NCBI GenBank assembly: GCA_025357635.1
Contig: JANXOV010000073.1
Location: 1-64,000, forward strand
DNA: 64,000 nt
From: Pseudomonadota bacterium
GTDB lineage: Bacteria > Pseudomonadota > Gammaproteobacteria > Steroidobacterales > Steroidobacteraceae
Direction: 5' to 3'
This document shows positions 48,751-57,636 of this stretch, piece by piece. Positions within the stretch are counted from its first letter, which is position 1. Each line of letters begins with the position of its first letter. A model generated the notes under the pieces. That model did no database searches. It was not told the DNA's origin and saw nothing but the letters and a program-made list of their open reading frames with translations. The position numbers and the translations under genes were made by a program.

Positions 48751-49374
48751 ATGAATTCACTTCAAGAGGTTTGGATACGCCCCCGCAAAGTGTTTCGTGC
48801 GCTCGCCAGCCAGCCCATCGGAATTCTCGACTACCTGCTGAGCGGCGTGCAAGGCGTGGTGGTCGTTTTGGCGCTGGGCCGGGCGAGCAACCTGGGCTCC
48901 AAGGCGGGCGTGGCGGAGATCTTCCTCCGAGCGGCGACCGAAGGAATGCTCATCGGGATAGCCATCGTCTGGGTCCAAGCCTGGATTTACACCTGGATGG
49001 GCCGCCGCGCAGGCGGGGTGGCCACCCGGGCACAGGTCATTCACGTGCTCGCCTACGGCAGCGTACCCATGCTCGGTTCACTGGCCATCTGGTGCCTCGC
49101 CGCCTTGCTGCTGGGCAATCACGCCTTCATCGAAACACCCAGCGGCGATGCCGATGCCTTCGTCTCCTTGTTGAACGCCGCTCAAGTCACCGGGTTTGCG
49201 CTGCTGGGGATCTGGAGCGTCATCCTGCAGGTCATGGGCCTGAGCGAAGTTCACCAGCTGCGCACCGGCGGCGCAGCCGGCACCTGGCTGCTGGGTCAGG
49301 TCGTCTCCGGATTCGTTCTGGGGGTCATCCTGGTGCTGGTGATCCTGATCACAGGCCCGCTGCCGCAGACCTGA
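48751..49374 (+). CDS. Yip1-family integral membrane protein
   Basis: The 207-residue protein has five predicted membrane helices (LLSGVQGVVVVLALG, GMLIGIAIVWVQAWIYTWMG, VPMLGSLAIWCLAALLLG, VTGFALLGIWSVILQVMG, VVSGFVLGVILVLVILITG) in the bacterial Yip1 domain layout. Its N-terminus MNSLQEVWIRPRKVFRALA is typical, since these proteins often begin WxRPRxxFR. The ATG at 48751 is chosen; the track start at 48289 adds a shadow of the histone-like gene. Function is unknown. It is convergent with the PQQ dehydrogenase gene. Confidence 0.83.
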   Translation: MNSLQEVWIRPRKVFRALASQPIGILDYLLSGVQGVVVVLALGRASNLGSKAGVAEIFLRAATEGMLIGIAIVWVQAWIYTWMGRRAGGVATRAQVIHVLAYGSVPMLGSLAIWCLAALLLGNHAFIETPSGDADAFVSLLNAAQVTGFALLGIWSVILQVMGLSEVHQLRTGGAAGTWLLGQVVSGFVLGVILVLVILITGPLPQT

Positions 49375-49381
49375 GCCAGGT

Positions 49382-51241
49382 TCAAGGACCCCCGCCGACC
49401 GAAAACGCCAGCAGCACATTGCCCGGCATGTGGCCATACAGCCCGTAGCCGGAGTTCACGTACACCATGCCCTGATAGACGACCGGACCCGGACCGCCGA
49501 TCGTTCCGCCGCGGCCCGTCGCTCCCGACAGCGTGGTGATGGGCGCCGTGGTGTCATGGCTCCACAGCACCTTGCCGCTGCCGCTGTCATAGGCGCGGAC
49601 CCGCCCGTCCATGTGGCCTGCGAAAACGGCCCCGGGAATCGCGGTGATGGCGGCCAGAATACCCGAGTCGCAAAAATCCCGGCCGGCGCACACATTGTCG
49701 GCGGGGCTGGACCACAGCAGCTTGCCATCCGCAGGGTTCAGCGCGTAGAGGCCGGGACGCGCAGGTTCGTTGTAGACACGGCCATCGTGGGCATCGGCCA
49801 TATCCGACACCGGCACGTACAAACGCGATTGATCGGCAGCCATCGCGAACTGCACCCCGCCTTGGATGCTGCCGCGGCCCAGCTTGGCCTGCCACACGGC
49901 CGTGTCGTGCTTGTCCGGATCCAGGGCGAACACCGTGCCGTCTTTGCGCCCGACGAGTATCAATTCCTTGCCCGTTGGCAACGTCGTAAGAATCGTGCCC
50001 GCGCCGATGTCGAAATCCGGGCCCACTTTGTCGGGGCAGCCTTCGATGCCGACCATGCAGGCGATGTTCCAGGTATCACCGGCCACGGATTGCCAATGCC
50101 AGCGAATCGCGCCGCTGGCCATATCGAAGGCAACCACCGAATCACTCAGGTTGGTGGCGGGCGATGAATAATTGTTGCCGGTGCCGACGTACAGCAGCCC
50201 GCGCTTCAAGTCCAGGGTCGGAGAATTCCATATCGGTACGCCCGAAGGTCCCAGGGTGAGCGTCCCGGATTTGGTTTTGCCGGTGGGCGCTGCAGGCCGG
50301 TCGACGCTGTAGGTTTTCCATAGCGTTGCCCCGCTGCCGGCATCCAACGCCACCAGCGAGCCGCGAAAGCTGCAACAGGGATAGGTCGGATCCACCCCCG
50401 CCTCTTCCAACGAGGAGACCGGAACGTACAAGCGGCCGGCATGGTAGACCGGTGCACCGGTGATGGTCGCGCTGGGATGATCATCCATGCGCTGCTTCCA
50501 TTTCAATGCGCCCGTGCCGGCATCCAATGCATAGACGCGGCCCAGGATGTCGCCGAAGAATGCAAGCGACGCACCGCCGGACGCGCTGCTCTGGCTGTCC
50601 GACAGCACCACGGGCGTACGCACTTCGGCAGTGGCGCGATAGGTCCAGCGCACGCAGCCGCTTGCCGCATCGAGCGCGTAGACCGTGCCGTTCTGACTGC
50701 CGACGAACAGCATCCCCCTCGCGAACGTGGGTTGGGAGCGCGCGCGTATGGCGCCGTGATAGTTCAACGCCCATTTGAGCTTCAACTTTGGAATCTGGGC
50801 AGCCGACAGGCCGGCCACCGCCGCGGGGATCAGGCGGGTGTTGCGGTCATCGAATCCCCAGCTGGGGAGCGCCGACCCGCCGGACGATGCGGTCTCGTTC
50901 CTCTGCGCGTTGCAGCGCGGCGCTTGCGCGACCGCGGCAGCCTGCTCCACGGTTTCACCGGACAGATAATGGGCGACGTCGCGCTTTTGAGCCTCGCTCA
51001 ATCCGGCGGACTGTCCTTGCATGATGCCGCTGATGAGCGCCGCGGCGATGGCGTCCGCCGGCATGAGCTGCAGGAAAGTCTTGCTCGGCGCCTTGGGCAC
51101 CTGGCCCAGATGGCAGTGCGCGCAGCGCTCCTTGAAGATCGGGGCGCCGGGCAGGTTTTCCGGATTCGGCGCTGCCGCCAGGCAGGTCCCGCCGATGGTC
51201 AGCACCAAGGCCATCCACAAAGCCGCAGGATTGATTCTCAT
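49382..51241 (-). CDS. Periplasmic PQQ-type quinohemoprotein dehydrogenase (polyvinyl-alcohol-dehydrogenase-like)
   Basis: The 619-residue protein starts at ATG 51241 (GAGGA six bases before). It has a signal peptide (to about residue 23), a cytochrome c domain with CAHCH (Cys40, Cys43, His44), and an eight-bladed PQQ propeller (repeated GTVYALDAASG, GRVYALDAGTG, GSLVALDAGSG blades). The order heme then PQQ is that of polyvinyl-alcohol-dehydrogenase-like enzymes, which oxidise alcohols in the periplasm and pass electrons to the respiratory chain. It closes the catabolic cluster and could oxidise an alcohol before uptake. Its true substrate is unknown. Confidence 0.85.
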   Translation of the reverse strand: MRINPAALWMALVLTIGGTCLAAAPNPENLPGAPIFKERCAHCHLGQVPKAPSKTFLQLMPADAIAAALISGIMQGQSAGLSEAQKRDVAHYLSGETVEQAAAVAQAPRCNAQRNETASSGGSALPSWGFDDRNTRLIPAAVAGLSAAQIPKLKLKWALNYHGAIRARSQPTFARGMLFVGSQNGTVYALDAASGCVRWTYRATAEVRTPVVLSDSQSSASGGASLAFFGDILGRVYALDAGTGALKWKQRMDDHPSATITGAPVYHAGRLYVPVSSLEEAGVDPTYPCCSFRGSLVALDAGSGATLWKTYSVDRPAAPTGKTKSGTLTLGPSGVPIWNSPTLDLKRGLLYVGTGNNYSSPATNLSDSVVAFDMASGAIRWHWQSVAGDTWNIACMVGIEGCPDKVGPDFDIGAGTILTTLPTGKELILVGRKDGTVFALDPDKHDTAVWQAKLGRGSIQGGVQFAMAADQSRLYVPVSDMADAHDGRVYNEPARPGLYALNPADGKLLWSSPADNVCAGRDFCDSGILAAITAIPGAVFAGHMDGRVRAYDSGSGKVLWSHDTTAPITTLSGATGRGGTIGGPGPVVYQGMVYVNSGYGLYGHMPGNVLLAFSVGGGP

Positions 51242-51264
51242 GAGCGATCCTCGTTTTTCCAGGT

Positions 51265-52026
51265 TCAAAATTGTGACACGCCGAGCGCGATGCCGCCGTC
51301 GACTTCCAGCGCGACGCCCGTCACCCATTCGGCGCGGATCAGATATTCCACCGCCTCGGCTATTTCCGTTTCAGTGCCGATGCGGCCCAGCGCGTGCAGC
51401 GGCGCGACCGCCGCGTAGCGCTCTGTCGCCTGCGGCGCGGTGAACAGCCCGGCGCGCAGATTCAGTTCGGTGCTGACGGCGCCAGGCAAAATGCAGCCGA
51501 CACGAATCAGTTTGCGTCCCAGTTCAGCCGCCATGACGCGCGTCAATCCTTCCACGGCCGCCTTGGTGGTCGCATAAGGAGAGGCGCCCGGAAACGCCCG
51601 GCGCGTGTGGGTGGAGCCGATGAACACGATCGAGCCCTGCGTCTTTTCCAGATGCGGCACCGCAATGCTGGACAGCATCATGGCGGAGATCACGTTGGTG
51701 TCGAAAGCTTCCTTGAGCAGGGCCTCGGTGTATTCCCCGACCGCCTGCCGGTACATGTTCGCCGCATTGTTAACCAGGGCATCGAGCTTGCCGCCATGCG
51801 CGATGGCCGCCTCCAGCATGCGGTGCCGGTCGGCATCGACCGTCACATCGCCGGCAATGCCGAGACAGGCGGGCCCGATGCTGTTTGCCACGGCCTGGAT
51901 TTTCTCCTGCCGGCGTCCGCTGATGGTGACGCGCGCGCCGCGCCCGGCCAGATAGCGGGCAATGCCCGCGCCGATGCCCGAGCCGCCGCCGGTAACGAGC
52001 ACCGACATGTCTTTCAATTCACGCAT
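51265..52026 (-). CDS. Short-chain dehydrogenase/reductase (SDR A)
   Basis: The 253-residue classical SDR has the cofactor motif TGGGSGIG, NNAAN in place of NNAG, the active-site Tyr-x3-Lys in SPYATTKAAVEG, and ends EVDGGIALG. The ATG 52026 is used; the track start is inside the upstream gene. It is a close paralogue of SDR B (54212-54973): both have 253 residues and share the start MRE(L/I)xxMSVL(V/I)TGGGSGIGAG. It lies 19 bp after the ACMSD-like gene stop. It oxidises or reduces an alcohol or ketone of the pathway substrate. Confidence 0.9.
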   Translation of the reverse strand: MRELKDMSVLVTGGGSGIGAGIARYLAGRGARVTISGRRQEKIQAVANSIGPACLGIAGDVTVDADRHRMLEAAIAHGGKLDALVNNAANMYRQAVGEYTEALLKEAFDTNVISAMMLSSIAVPHLEKTQGSIVFIGSTHTRRAFPGASPYATTKAAVEGLTRVMAAELGRKLIRVGCILPGAVSTELNLRAGLFTAPQATERYAAVAPLHALGRIGTETEIAEAVEYLIRAEWVTGVALEVDGGIALGVSQF

Positions 52027-52045
52027 TGCATTCTTGCCCCCGAAG

Positions 52046-53038
52046 TTAACGCCGCAACAATCGCCGCGCATTGTCCGCCAGATACGGCGGCGCGGCATCG
52101 CTGCGCAAGCTCTCCGGCTGATCCCAGCCGGCAAAATTGGTGCCCAGCACCAGCCGCTCCTCACCCACGATGCTCCTGAGCAGCGCCAGGGAGCGCTCAT
52201 CGTGTACATGGTTGTCGAACCACAGGCGCTTCAGGCGCGATTCGAATGCGCCCTCATCGCGCAGCGCGCCCTGCGACCAGGGGCGTTTGCGGGCCGCCTG
52301 CGACAATCTGCCGCTCAGGAAACCGACCGCACCGCCGCCGTGGCTGACGCAGATGTCCAGATCCGGATGCCGGTCGAGCACGCCGCCGAAAATGAGCGTC
52401 GCCACCGCGATGGTTTCCTGCGTGGCGAATCCGATCAACAGATCCAGATCGAAGTAATTCACCGCCGGAAACGCGGCCGGTCCGTCGATGCCGGCAGGCG
52501 CCGGATGAAAAAACAGCGGGACATTCAACTCCACGCAGCGGCGGTACAGCGGATCCAGCGCCGCCGAATCCAGGCGGATGCCGAACTCCGTGCCGACGTA
52601 GGGCGCCCACAATCCCAGTTCCTGCACGGCCCGCGTGAGTTCATCGGCGGCGGCCTGCGGGTCCTGCATGGGCAGGGCCGCAAAGCCCGCCAGGCGCTGC
52701 GGAAAAGCGGCGATGCGCTGCGCCGTGACGTTGTTCTGGCGCCGGCAGAATGCGCTGGCCGAGGCTGTGTCGATGAAGTGGAAATAGGTCAGCGGATTCG
52801 GCGACACAACCTGAAAGTCGATGCCGGCCTTGTCCATGGCCGCGATACGCACGTCCAGATCCATGAAGGCGCTGCCGCGATAGCGCACGCCGTGCAATCG
52901 GTAGCCGCCGACTCTGAACAGCGGCCGGCCATCCGGCGCCGTCGTCAGTTCAGGCCCATGCTCGCCGGCTGCGCCGAAGGTTTCTTCGAGCACGATGTGC
53001 GCATGGATGTCGATGGTTCTTGCGCTGCGTATGGACAT
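52046..53038 (-). CDS. ACMSD-like amidohydrolase
   Basis: The 330-residue TIM-barrel protein belongs to the amidohydrolase-2 family. The metal motif TIDIHAHIV, the histidines in FFHPAP and CVSHGGGAVGFLSGR, and the final barrel strand LVLGTNFAGWD are visible. In most relatives that last strand carries a catalytic Asp (GTD/GSD); here Asn stands in its place. Family members decarboxylate or hydrolyse ring-cleavage products, so a role on a carboxylated or lactone intermediate is plausible. It lies 10 bp after the LEH-like gene. Confidence 0.87.
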   Translation of the reverse strand: MSIRSARTIDIHAHIVLEETFGAAGEHGPELTTAPDGRPLFRVGGYRLHGVRYRGSAFMDLDVRIAAMDKAGIDFQVVSPNPLTYFHFIDTASASAFCRRQNNVTAQRIAAFPQRLAGFAALPMQDPQAAADELTRAVQELGLWAPYVGTEFGIRLDSAALDPLYRRCVELNVPLFFHPAPAGIDGPAAFPAVNYFDLDLLIGFATQETIAVATLIFGGVLDRHPDLDICVSHGGGAVGFLSGRLSQAARKRPWSQGALRDEGAFESRLKRLWFDNHVHDERSLALLRSIVGEERLVLGTNFAGWDQPESLRSDAAPPYLADNARRLLRR

Positions 53039-53048
53039 CGGCGATTCC

Positions 53049-53417
53049 TCAGCGGCCTTCGCGCTGGCGCAGGTACGTGGCCAGATCGAAGTAATCCCGC
53101 CAGGCGGCGATCAATCCGTCGCGGATTTCGAACGCGCCCATGATGGGCAGTTTCACGTGCACGCCGCCAATACCGAATTCGTCGATTCTTTCGGTGAGAA
53201 CCGTGTCGCCGGATTCGGCAATCGCCAGCAGTTTCCAATCCACCCAATCGAAACTGCCCGCGCTGTGCAGATAGGTGCGGACCGCCTCGCGACCCTGGAT
53301 GGGTTGCAGCGGAATATTGTGATAGCGGACATCCGGGTGCAGCGAAGCGACCACTCGATCCAGGTCGTTGGCGTTCCACGCATCGATGAAGGCACGAATG
53401 ATATCCGCGTGCGCCAC
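53049..53417 (-). CDS. Limonene-1,2-epoxide hydrolase family protein
   Basis: The 122-residue protein has the curved-sheet (SnoaL/NTF2-like) fold. The residues that build the active site of limonene-1,2-epoxide hydrolase are all present: Tyr32-x-Asn34 (RYHNIPL), Arg77-x-Asp79 (TERIDEF) and the Asp of WRDYFD (about 107-111). Such enzymes hydrate epoxides to diols in one step, using an Arg-Asp pair to activate water. It would process an epoxide made by one of the cluster P450s. It starts at GTG and overlaps the upstream SDR stop by one base. Confidence 0.87.
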   Translation of the reverse strand: MAHADIIRAFIDAWNANDLDRVVASLHPDVRYHNIPLQPIQGREAVRTYLHSAGSFDWVDWKLLAIAESGDTVLTERIDEFGIGGVHVKLPIMGAFEIRDGLIAAWRDYFDLATYLRQREGR

Positions 53418-54208
53418 TACAGGTAACCCTGCACGGTGCCGCCGTCGACCTGGAGCGCTGCGCCGGTGACGTAGCTTGCGCGCGCCGAGCCGAGGAACAC
53501 GATGACATCGGCAATCTCGTTTGCATCGGCGAGCCGGCGCATCGGAATGCCCAGCGCGATGCTCTGCTCGACCGAGTGGCTGTCGGATGCCGATCGGCGC
53601 GCCCGTTCATCGACGATATCGCGGACCCGCTGCGTGCGCGTCCAGCCCGGGCAAACCGTATTCACCAGCACGTTGTCCTGCGCCACTTCATTGGACAGTG
53701 ATTTGGCCCAGCCCAACACGGCAAGGCGAATGCTGTTGGAGAGCAACAGGCCATCGATCGGCTGTTTGACCGAGTAGGAGGACACATTGACGATCCGGCC
53801 CCATCGACGCTGCCGCATGCCCGGCAATACTTCGCGGGTCAGGCGTATGGCGGACATCAATGTCAGATCCACTGCACGCTGCCAGGCCGCATCGTCCAGC
53901 GCCGCGAAATTGCCGGGCGGCGGGCCGCCGACATTGTTGACCAGCACATCGACCCCGCCCCACTGGCTTTGCACGCGCGCATACAAAGCCTGAGCGCCGT
54001 CCGGCTGCGACAAATCGGCGGCCACCGCAAGCACGCTGCCGGCGCCGCCGGGATCCAGCCGGCGCACGGCCGCCTCCAGATTCTTTTCACTGCGAGAGCA
54101 GATGGCAACGCGCGCGCCCTCCTGCACGAAGGCCTGTGCCGTCGCCAGCCCGATGCCGGCGCTCGCACCGCTGACCAGAACCACCCGATCGTTGAGTCCT
54201 AGATCCAT
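53417..54208 (-). CDS. Short-chain dehydrogenase/reductase (SDR C), altered catalytic motif
   Basis: The 263-residue SDR has the cofactor motif SGASAGIG, NNVGG and the active-site serine region NVSSYS, but the usual Tyr-x3-Lys is not evident. At that place the sequence reads LLLSNSIRLAVLGWAKSL. Some beta-ketoacyl-reductase-like SDR subgroups share the LSNSxR form. It may be catalytically different or use another acid. It is one base from the LEH-like gene downstream and 3 bp from SDR B upstream. Confidence 0.88.
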   Translation of the reverse strand: MDLGLNDRVVLVSGASAGIGLATAQAFVQEGARVAICSRSEKNLEAAVRRLDPGGAGSVLAVAADLSQPDGAQALYARVQSQWGGVDVLVNNVGGPPPGNFAALDDAAWQRAVDLTLMSAIRLTREVLPGMRQRRWGRIVNVSSYSVKQPIDGLLLSNSIRLAVLGWAKSLSNEVAQDNVLVNTVCPGWTRTQRVRDIVDERARRSASDSHSVEQSIALGIPMRRLADANEIADVIVFLGSARASYVTGAALQVDGGTVQGYL

Positions 54209-54211
54209 GTT

Positions 54212-54973
54212 TCAGCCTGCCGTCAATCCAAGTCCCAGCCCGCCGTCCACATCGACGATGGCGCCGGTGGTCCACTCGGCGCAACACAGATAGCCGATCG
54301 CTTCGGCAATCTCGGTCTCGGTGCCGATGCGCCCCAGTGCGTGCATCCCCGCCATGCCTTCGAGGCGTTTGCGGGCGGTGGCGTCATCGAACAGTCCGGC
54401 GCGTTGATTGATTTCGGTGAGCACGGCGCCGGGCACCACGCAGTTCACGCGAATGCGCTGTTCTCCCAATTCGGCCGCCAGCACCCGCGTCAGCACTTCC
54501 ACGGCGCCTTTGGTCGCTGCATAGGGCGAAGCGCCCGGGTAGGCGCGCCGCGTATGCACCGAGCCGATGAAAATCACCGCGCCCTGCGTCTTGGCCAGAT
54601 GCGGCACCGCCAGACCGGTGAGCAGCATGGCCGCGATGACGTTGGAGTTGAACACTTCCATCAGCTTATCTTGCGTGAGCGTGGCGATGGGTCCGCGGTA
54701 CATGTTGCCGGCGTTGTTGACCAGCACATGCAATCCGCCGCCGTGCTCCACGGCACCGGCCAGAATCGACTGCCGGTCCGCCGCCTGCGTGATGTCACCG
54801 ACCACGACGCGGCACGCGGCGCCCAGGTCGTGGGCCACCTCGGCAAGCTTGTCGCCGCGCCGGCCGCAAATGGTCACGCGCGCGCCGCGCGCCGCAAAGT
54901 AACGCGCCGTGCCGGCGCCGATTCCCGATCCGCCACCCGTGATCAGCACCGACATTGCCTGGATCTCACGCAA
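54212..54973 (-). CDS. Short-chain dehydrogenase/reductase (SDR B), paralogue of SDR A
   Basis: The 253-residue classical SDR has TGGGSGIG, NNAGN, the Tyr-x3-Lys motif SPYAATKGAVE and VDGGLGLG. The start is TTG 54973, six bases after AGGAGG; it gives MREIQAMSVLITGG, matching the start of SDR A, and the same gene length of 762 bp. The ORF track version is 37 residues too long. It overlaps the end of the ThuA gene by 8 bp. Presence of two near-identical SDRs suggests two similar steps or a duplication. Confidence 0.9.
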   Translation of the reverse strand: MREIQAMSVLITGGGSGIGAGTARYFAARGARVTICGRRGDKLAEVAHDLGAACRVVVGDITQAADRQSILAGAVEHGGGLHVLVNNAGNMYRGPIATLTQDKLMEVFNSNVIAAMLLTGLAVPHLAKTQGAVIFIGSVHTRRAYPGASPYAATKGAVEVLTRVLAAELGEQRIRVNCVVPGAVLTEINQRAGLFDDATARKRLEGMAGMHALGRIGTETEIAEAIGYLCCAEWTTGAIVDVDGGLGLGLTAG

Positions 54974-55682
54974 GACCCACCTCCTGCCCGACCGCGTTCG
55001 GCTGCACCAGCCAGGCCACGGCCCGGTCGAGAATTTTCCGATGCGTCGGCTCGTTGATCGACTCCACCCCATGTCCCAGCGCATCGTAAACGACGCGGCC
55101 CTTGCCGAAGCGATGCGTCCACATCACCGGTTGATAGTCCCCATCCGGCACAGTGCGTGCGCGCAGGATGGGGCGTGCCTGCGCGTCAAGCCGCAGACCG
55201 TGATAGACCTCGTCGAACACCTGGAACGGCGGGACATCCTGCGTCAGCGTCCCGCGCGGCTCGATGGATTCCACCTGCACCATGCCGGTCGGCGGATGAA
55301 AGGATTGGCCCCATACCCATTGTGCACCGAGGATCGACCCCCACCCGGCCCAACTGTCAAAACAAATGCTGGCCGTGTGCAGGCCGAGCAGAGCGCCGCC
55401 GCGGCGAACGAAATCAGTCAGTGTTTCGCGTCCGGAGAGAGAGAGATTGAAGGCCCATTGGGCGCGAAATGGCGCGTATTTTTCATTCTGCGTCATGCTG
55501 AATCGAAGCGCGTTCACGGTCAGCAGCCGGCACTTGCCCGATTGCGCCAGCGCCTGCAAAGCGGTTTCAGGATCCAAGAAGACCTGCGTGCGCAGATTCA
55601 ATGCGGCGCAGCGCGCGGCCAGCAGCGCCGAAGTCTGCTCGAACTCGTGGTAGATCCCCCCGGCAATCAGCACATGATCCAT
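54966..55682 (-). CDS. ThuA-domain protein
   Basis: The 238-residue protein is a ThuA-like domain, a class I glutamine-amidotransferase-like fold (HVLIAGGIYHEFEQTSALLAA, GGALLGLHTASICFDSW, PVMWTHRFGKGRVVYDALGHG). Family members occur in sugar and polyol catabolic operons, and their biochemistry is largely unresolved. There is no signal peptide here. It lies inside the catabolic cluster, 14 bp after an SDR gene. Confidence 0.85.
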   Translation of the reverse strand: MDHVLIAGGIYHEFEQTSALLAARCAALNLRTQVFLDPETALQALAQSGKCRLLTVNALRFSMTQNEKYAPFRAQWAFNLSLSGRETLTDFVRRGGALLGLHTASICFDSWAGWGSILGAQWVWGQSFHPPTGMVQVESIEPRGTLTQDVPPFQVFDEVYHGLRLDAQARPILRARTVPDGDYQPVMWTHRFGKGRVVYDALGHGVESINEPTHRKILDRAVAWLVQPNAVGQEVGLA

Positions 55683-55696
55683 GGGCGTTGAGCCGG

Positions 55697-56437
55697 CTAT
55701 TCGCGCGGCAGGCCCGCCAACACGCTGTTGACGACGCCGCCATCGACAATGAGCTCATGGCCGTTGATGTAAGAGCCTTGATCCGAGGCCAGAAACAGCA
55801 CCGCGTTGGCGATGTCCTGCGCCGTTCCCAGACGCCGCTGCGGCACGGCGCCGCCGCGCAGTTCACGCACCCGCGGATTCGCATAGATTGGCGTCGACAT
55901 TCCCGCATCGATGAAGCCCGGCGCAATCGCGTTGACGCGAACGCCGCCCGGGCCCCACTCCAGCGCCATATGCTGCGTCAGCGACACGATGGCCGCCTTG
56001 GTGGCCGGATAGGCGCCCGAACCGGGCGCCGGATGCGTGGCGTTGATCGAGGACATGTTGATGATGACGCCGGAGCCGCGCTCGAGCATGCCGCGCGCAA
56101 CCGCGCGCGCCGTGACGAAGGTGCCGATGAGATTGACGTTCACCGCGGCTTTGAAGTTCTCCAGGCTGTGCTCCAGCAAAGGACCGAAGCGCACGATGCC
56201 GGCGTTGTTGACCAGCACGTCCGGCGCAGCGCCGAGTGAGCGCAGCACGGCATCCACCGCCTGTTCATCGCTCACATCCACACCAAAGGCGACGCCGTCT
56301 TTGAGACTGAGCGCCACGGCGGCGGCGCGCGCCGCGTCCACATCCAGCACCGCGACGCGATAACCGGCCGCGGCGGCCGCGCACGCAATGGCCTCACCGA
56401 TGCCTGCGCCCGCGCCGGTCACCATCATCGTCTTCAT
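55697..56437 (-). CDS. Short-chain dehydrogenase/reductase (SDR D)
   Basis: The 246-residue classical SDR has TGAGAGIG, DVLVNNAGI, SSINATHPAPGSGAYPATK (Tyr-x3-Lys) and GHELIVDGG. The ATG 56437 overlaps the upstream P450 stop (ATGA) and follows GGAG; the longer track start adds no homology. The coupling with a P450 gene suggests that it oxidises the alcohol made by that enzyme. Confidence 0.92.
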   Translation of the reverse strand: MKTMMVTGAGAGIGEAIACAAAAAGYRVAVLDVDAARAAAVALSLKDGVAFGVDVSDEQAVDAVLRSLGAAPDVLVNNAGIVRFGPLLEHSLENFKAAVNVNLIGTFVTARAVARGMLERGSGVIINMSSINATHPAPGSGAYPATKAAIVSLTQHMALEWGPGGVRVNAIAPGFIDAGMSTPIYANPRVRELRGGAVPQRRLGTAQDIANAVLFLASDQGSYINGHELIVDGGVVNSVLAGLPRE

Positions 56438-57636
56438 ATCTTGAACTCCACGGGGTATCGGCCCCAATTCTGGCGCTGCGTGTTCGGGTCCGCCACCGGT
56501 GGGTCGCGCGGATCCGGCCGCGCGCCGGCCTGCAGCAACTCGGCCACGAGCAGGGTCACGAGACCATATTGGTGAGTCGCCGGGTCGACATCCGAGCGGG
56601 CGATGATTCCGCCGTCCAGATCCCGGCCGAGGCACGCATGCACGCCGGTTCCGAACGTCAGACCGAAGGGAAACAAGCCCTGCGGCACGCGTCGGCCCGG
56701 CTTGAACTCATCCGCATCAGCGCCGAAAACGCTTTGATCCCGGTTTGCGGCCGCCAGGTCGATGACGACGCGATCCTTCGAATCCAATTGGTCACCGGAC
56801 TTCAACGTGACCGGGCAGGTGGGCCGGCGCCAGGCGACCGGACTGGCCGGGTGCAGGCGCATGCTCTCGTGCACGCAGCGCTGCACGAACAGCCGGTCGC
56901 GGCGCACCCGCGCCCAATCCTCGGGATGCTGATCGCACCAGGTGAAAATCTCGTGCATGGCATGCGCCATGGAGTTGGACGTGCTGTGCGAGCCGGCTTG
57001 CAGATAAAACGCCATCTCGCGCAGCAGCACATCGGGCGGCAGATCGATCTTGTCTTCGTTGCGAAGCAGCACCGTCAGCACATCGCGCGGCAATTCCTCC
57101 TCGTCGATTTCCCCTGCCGCCAGGCGTGCGATCAACGCCTGCCGGCGCGCCATGGAAGGGGTGAGAAATTCTTTCTGCAGTGCCGCCAGCGCGCTGCGCA
57201 CCTCCGCCTGCACACGCAGCGGATCGCGCTTGGAGTGAACCAGGGTGGCGCCTTCGCTGAACGTCTTGACCAGGCCGAACAGCGCCTCGGTTTCCCCGAC
57301 GGTTCCCGCCGGTCGGTCAATACCGGCGAAATCGGCGGTCAGATTTATGGTGACGCGGTAGCCGAATTCGATGAGACTGGCGCGGCCGGCGTCGAGGTAG
57401 GGCTGCAAAGTCGCGCGCAGCGTCGCCGGAAAAACCTCGCGCTCGTAATAGGCAAAGAAGTTCTTGCGAAAAACGCGGAACTCCAGCAGCCGCCGCACCC
57501 GATGCTCCTCGCCATGCAGCGTCAGCAGCACCTTGTCCATGACGACGGCGCCCGCCTCGTACATGGATTGCGCCAGATCGGGATTGCGCAAGGCGGCGCC
57601 CGCCGCGTCGAACCCCGTCACGAAGGATTGCTTCAC
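56434..57636 (-). CDS. Cytochrome P450 (first of tandem pair by coordinate)
   Basis: The 400-residue bacterial class I P450 has the K-helix ExxR (HESMR) and the heme loop FGTGVHACLGRDL with the Cys ligand. The I-helix reads LQAGSHSTSNS, where the usual acidic residue of the acid-alcohol pair is His. It starts at GTG and overlaps the upstream P450 stop by four bases. The two P450s share clear similarity (TLHGEEHRxRRLLE, FFAYYE). No ferredoxin or reductase gene is in the cluster, so redox partners must be elsewhere. Confidence 0.92.
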   Translation of the reverse strand: MKQSFVTGFDAAGAALRNPDLAQSMYEAGAVVMDKVLLTLHGEEHRVRRLLEFRVFRKNFFAYYEREVFPATLRATLQPYLDAGRASLIEFGYRVTINLTADFAGIDRPAGTVGETEALFGLVKTFSEGATLVHSKRDPLRVQAEVRSALAALQKEFLTPSMARRQALIARLAAGEIDEEELPRDVLTVLLRNEDKIDLPPDVLLREMAFYLQAGSHSTSNSMAHAMHEIFTWCDQHPEDWARVRRDRLFVQRCVHESMRLHPASPVAWRRPTCPVTLKSGDQLDSKDRVVIDLAAANRDQSVFGADADEFKPGRRVPQGLFPFGLTFGTGVHACLGRDLDGGIIARSDVDPATHQYGLVTLLVAELLQAGARPDPRDPPVADPNTQRQNWGRYPVEFKI

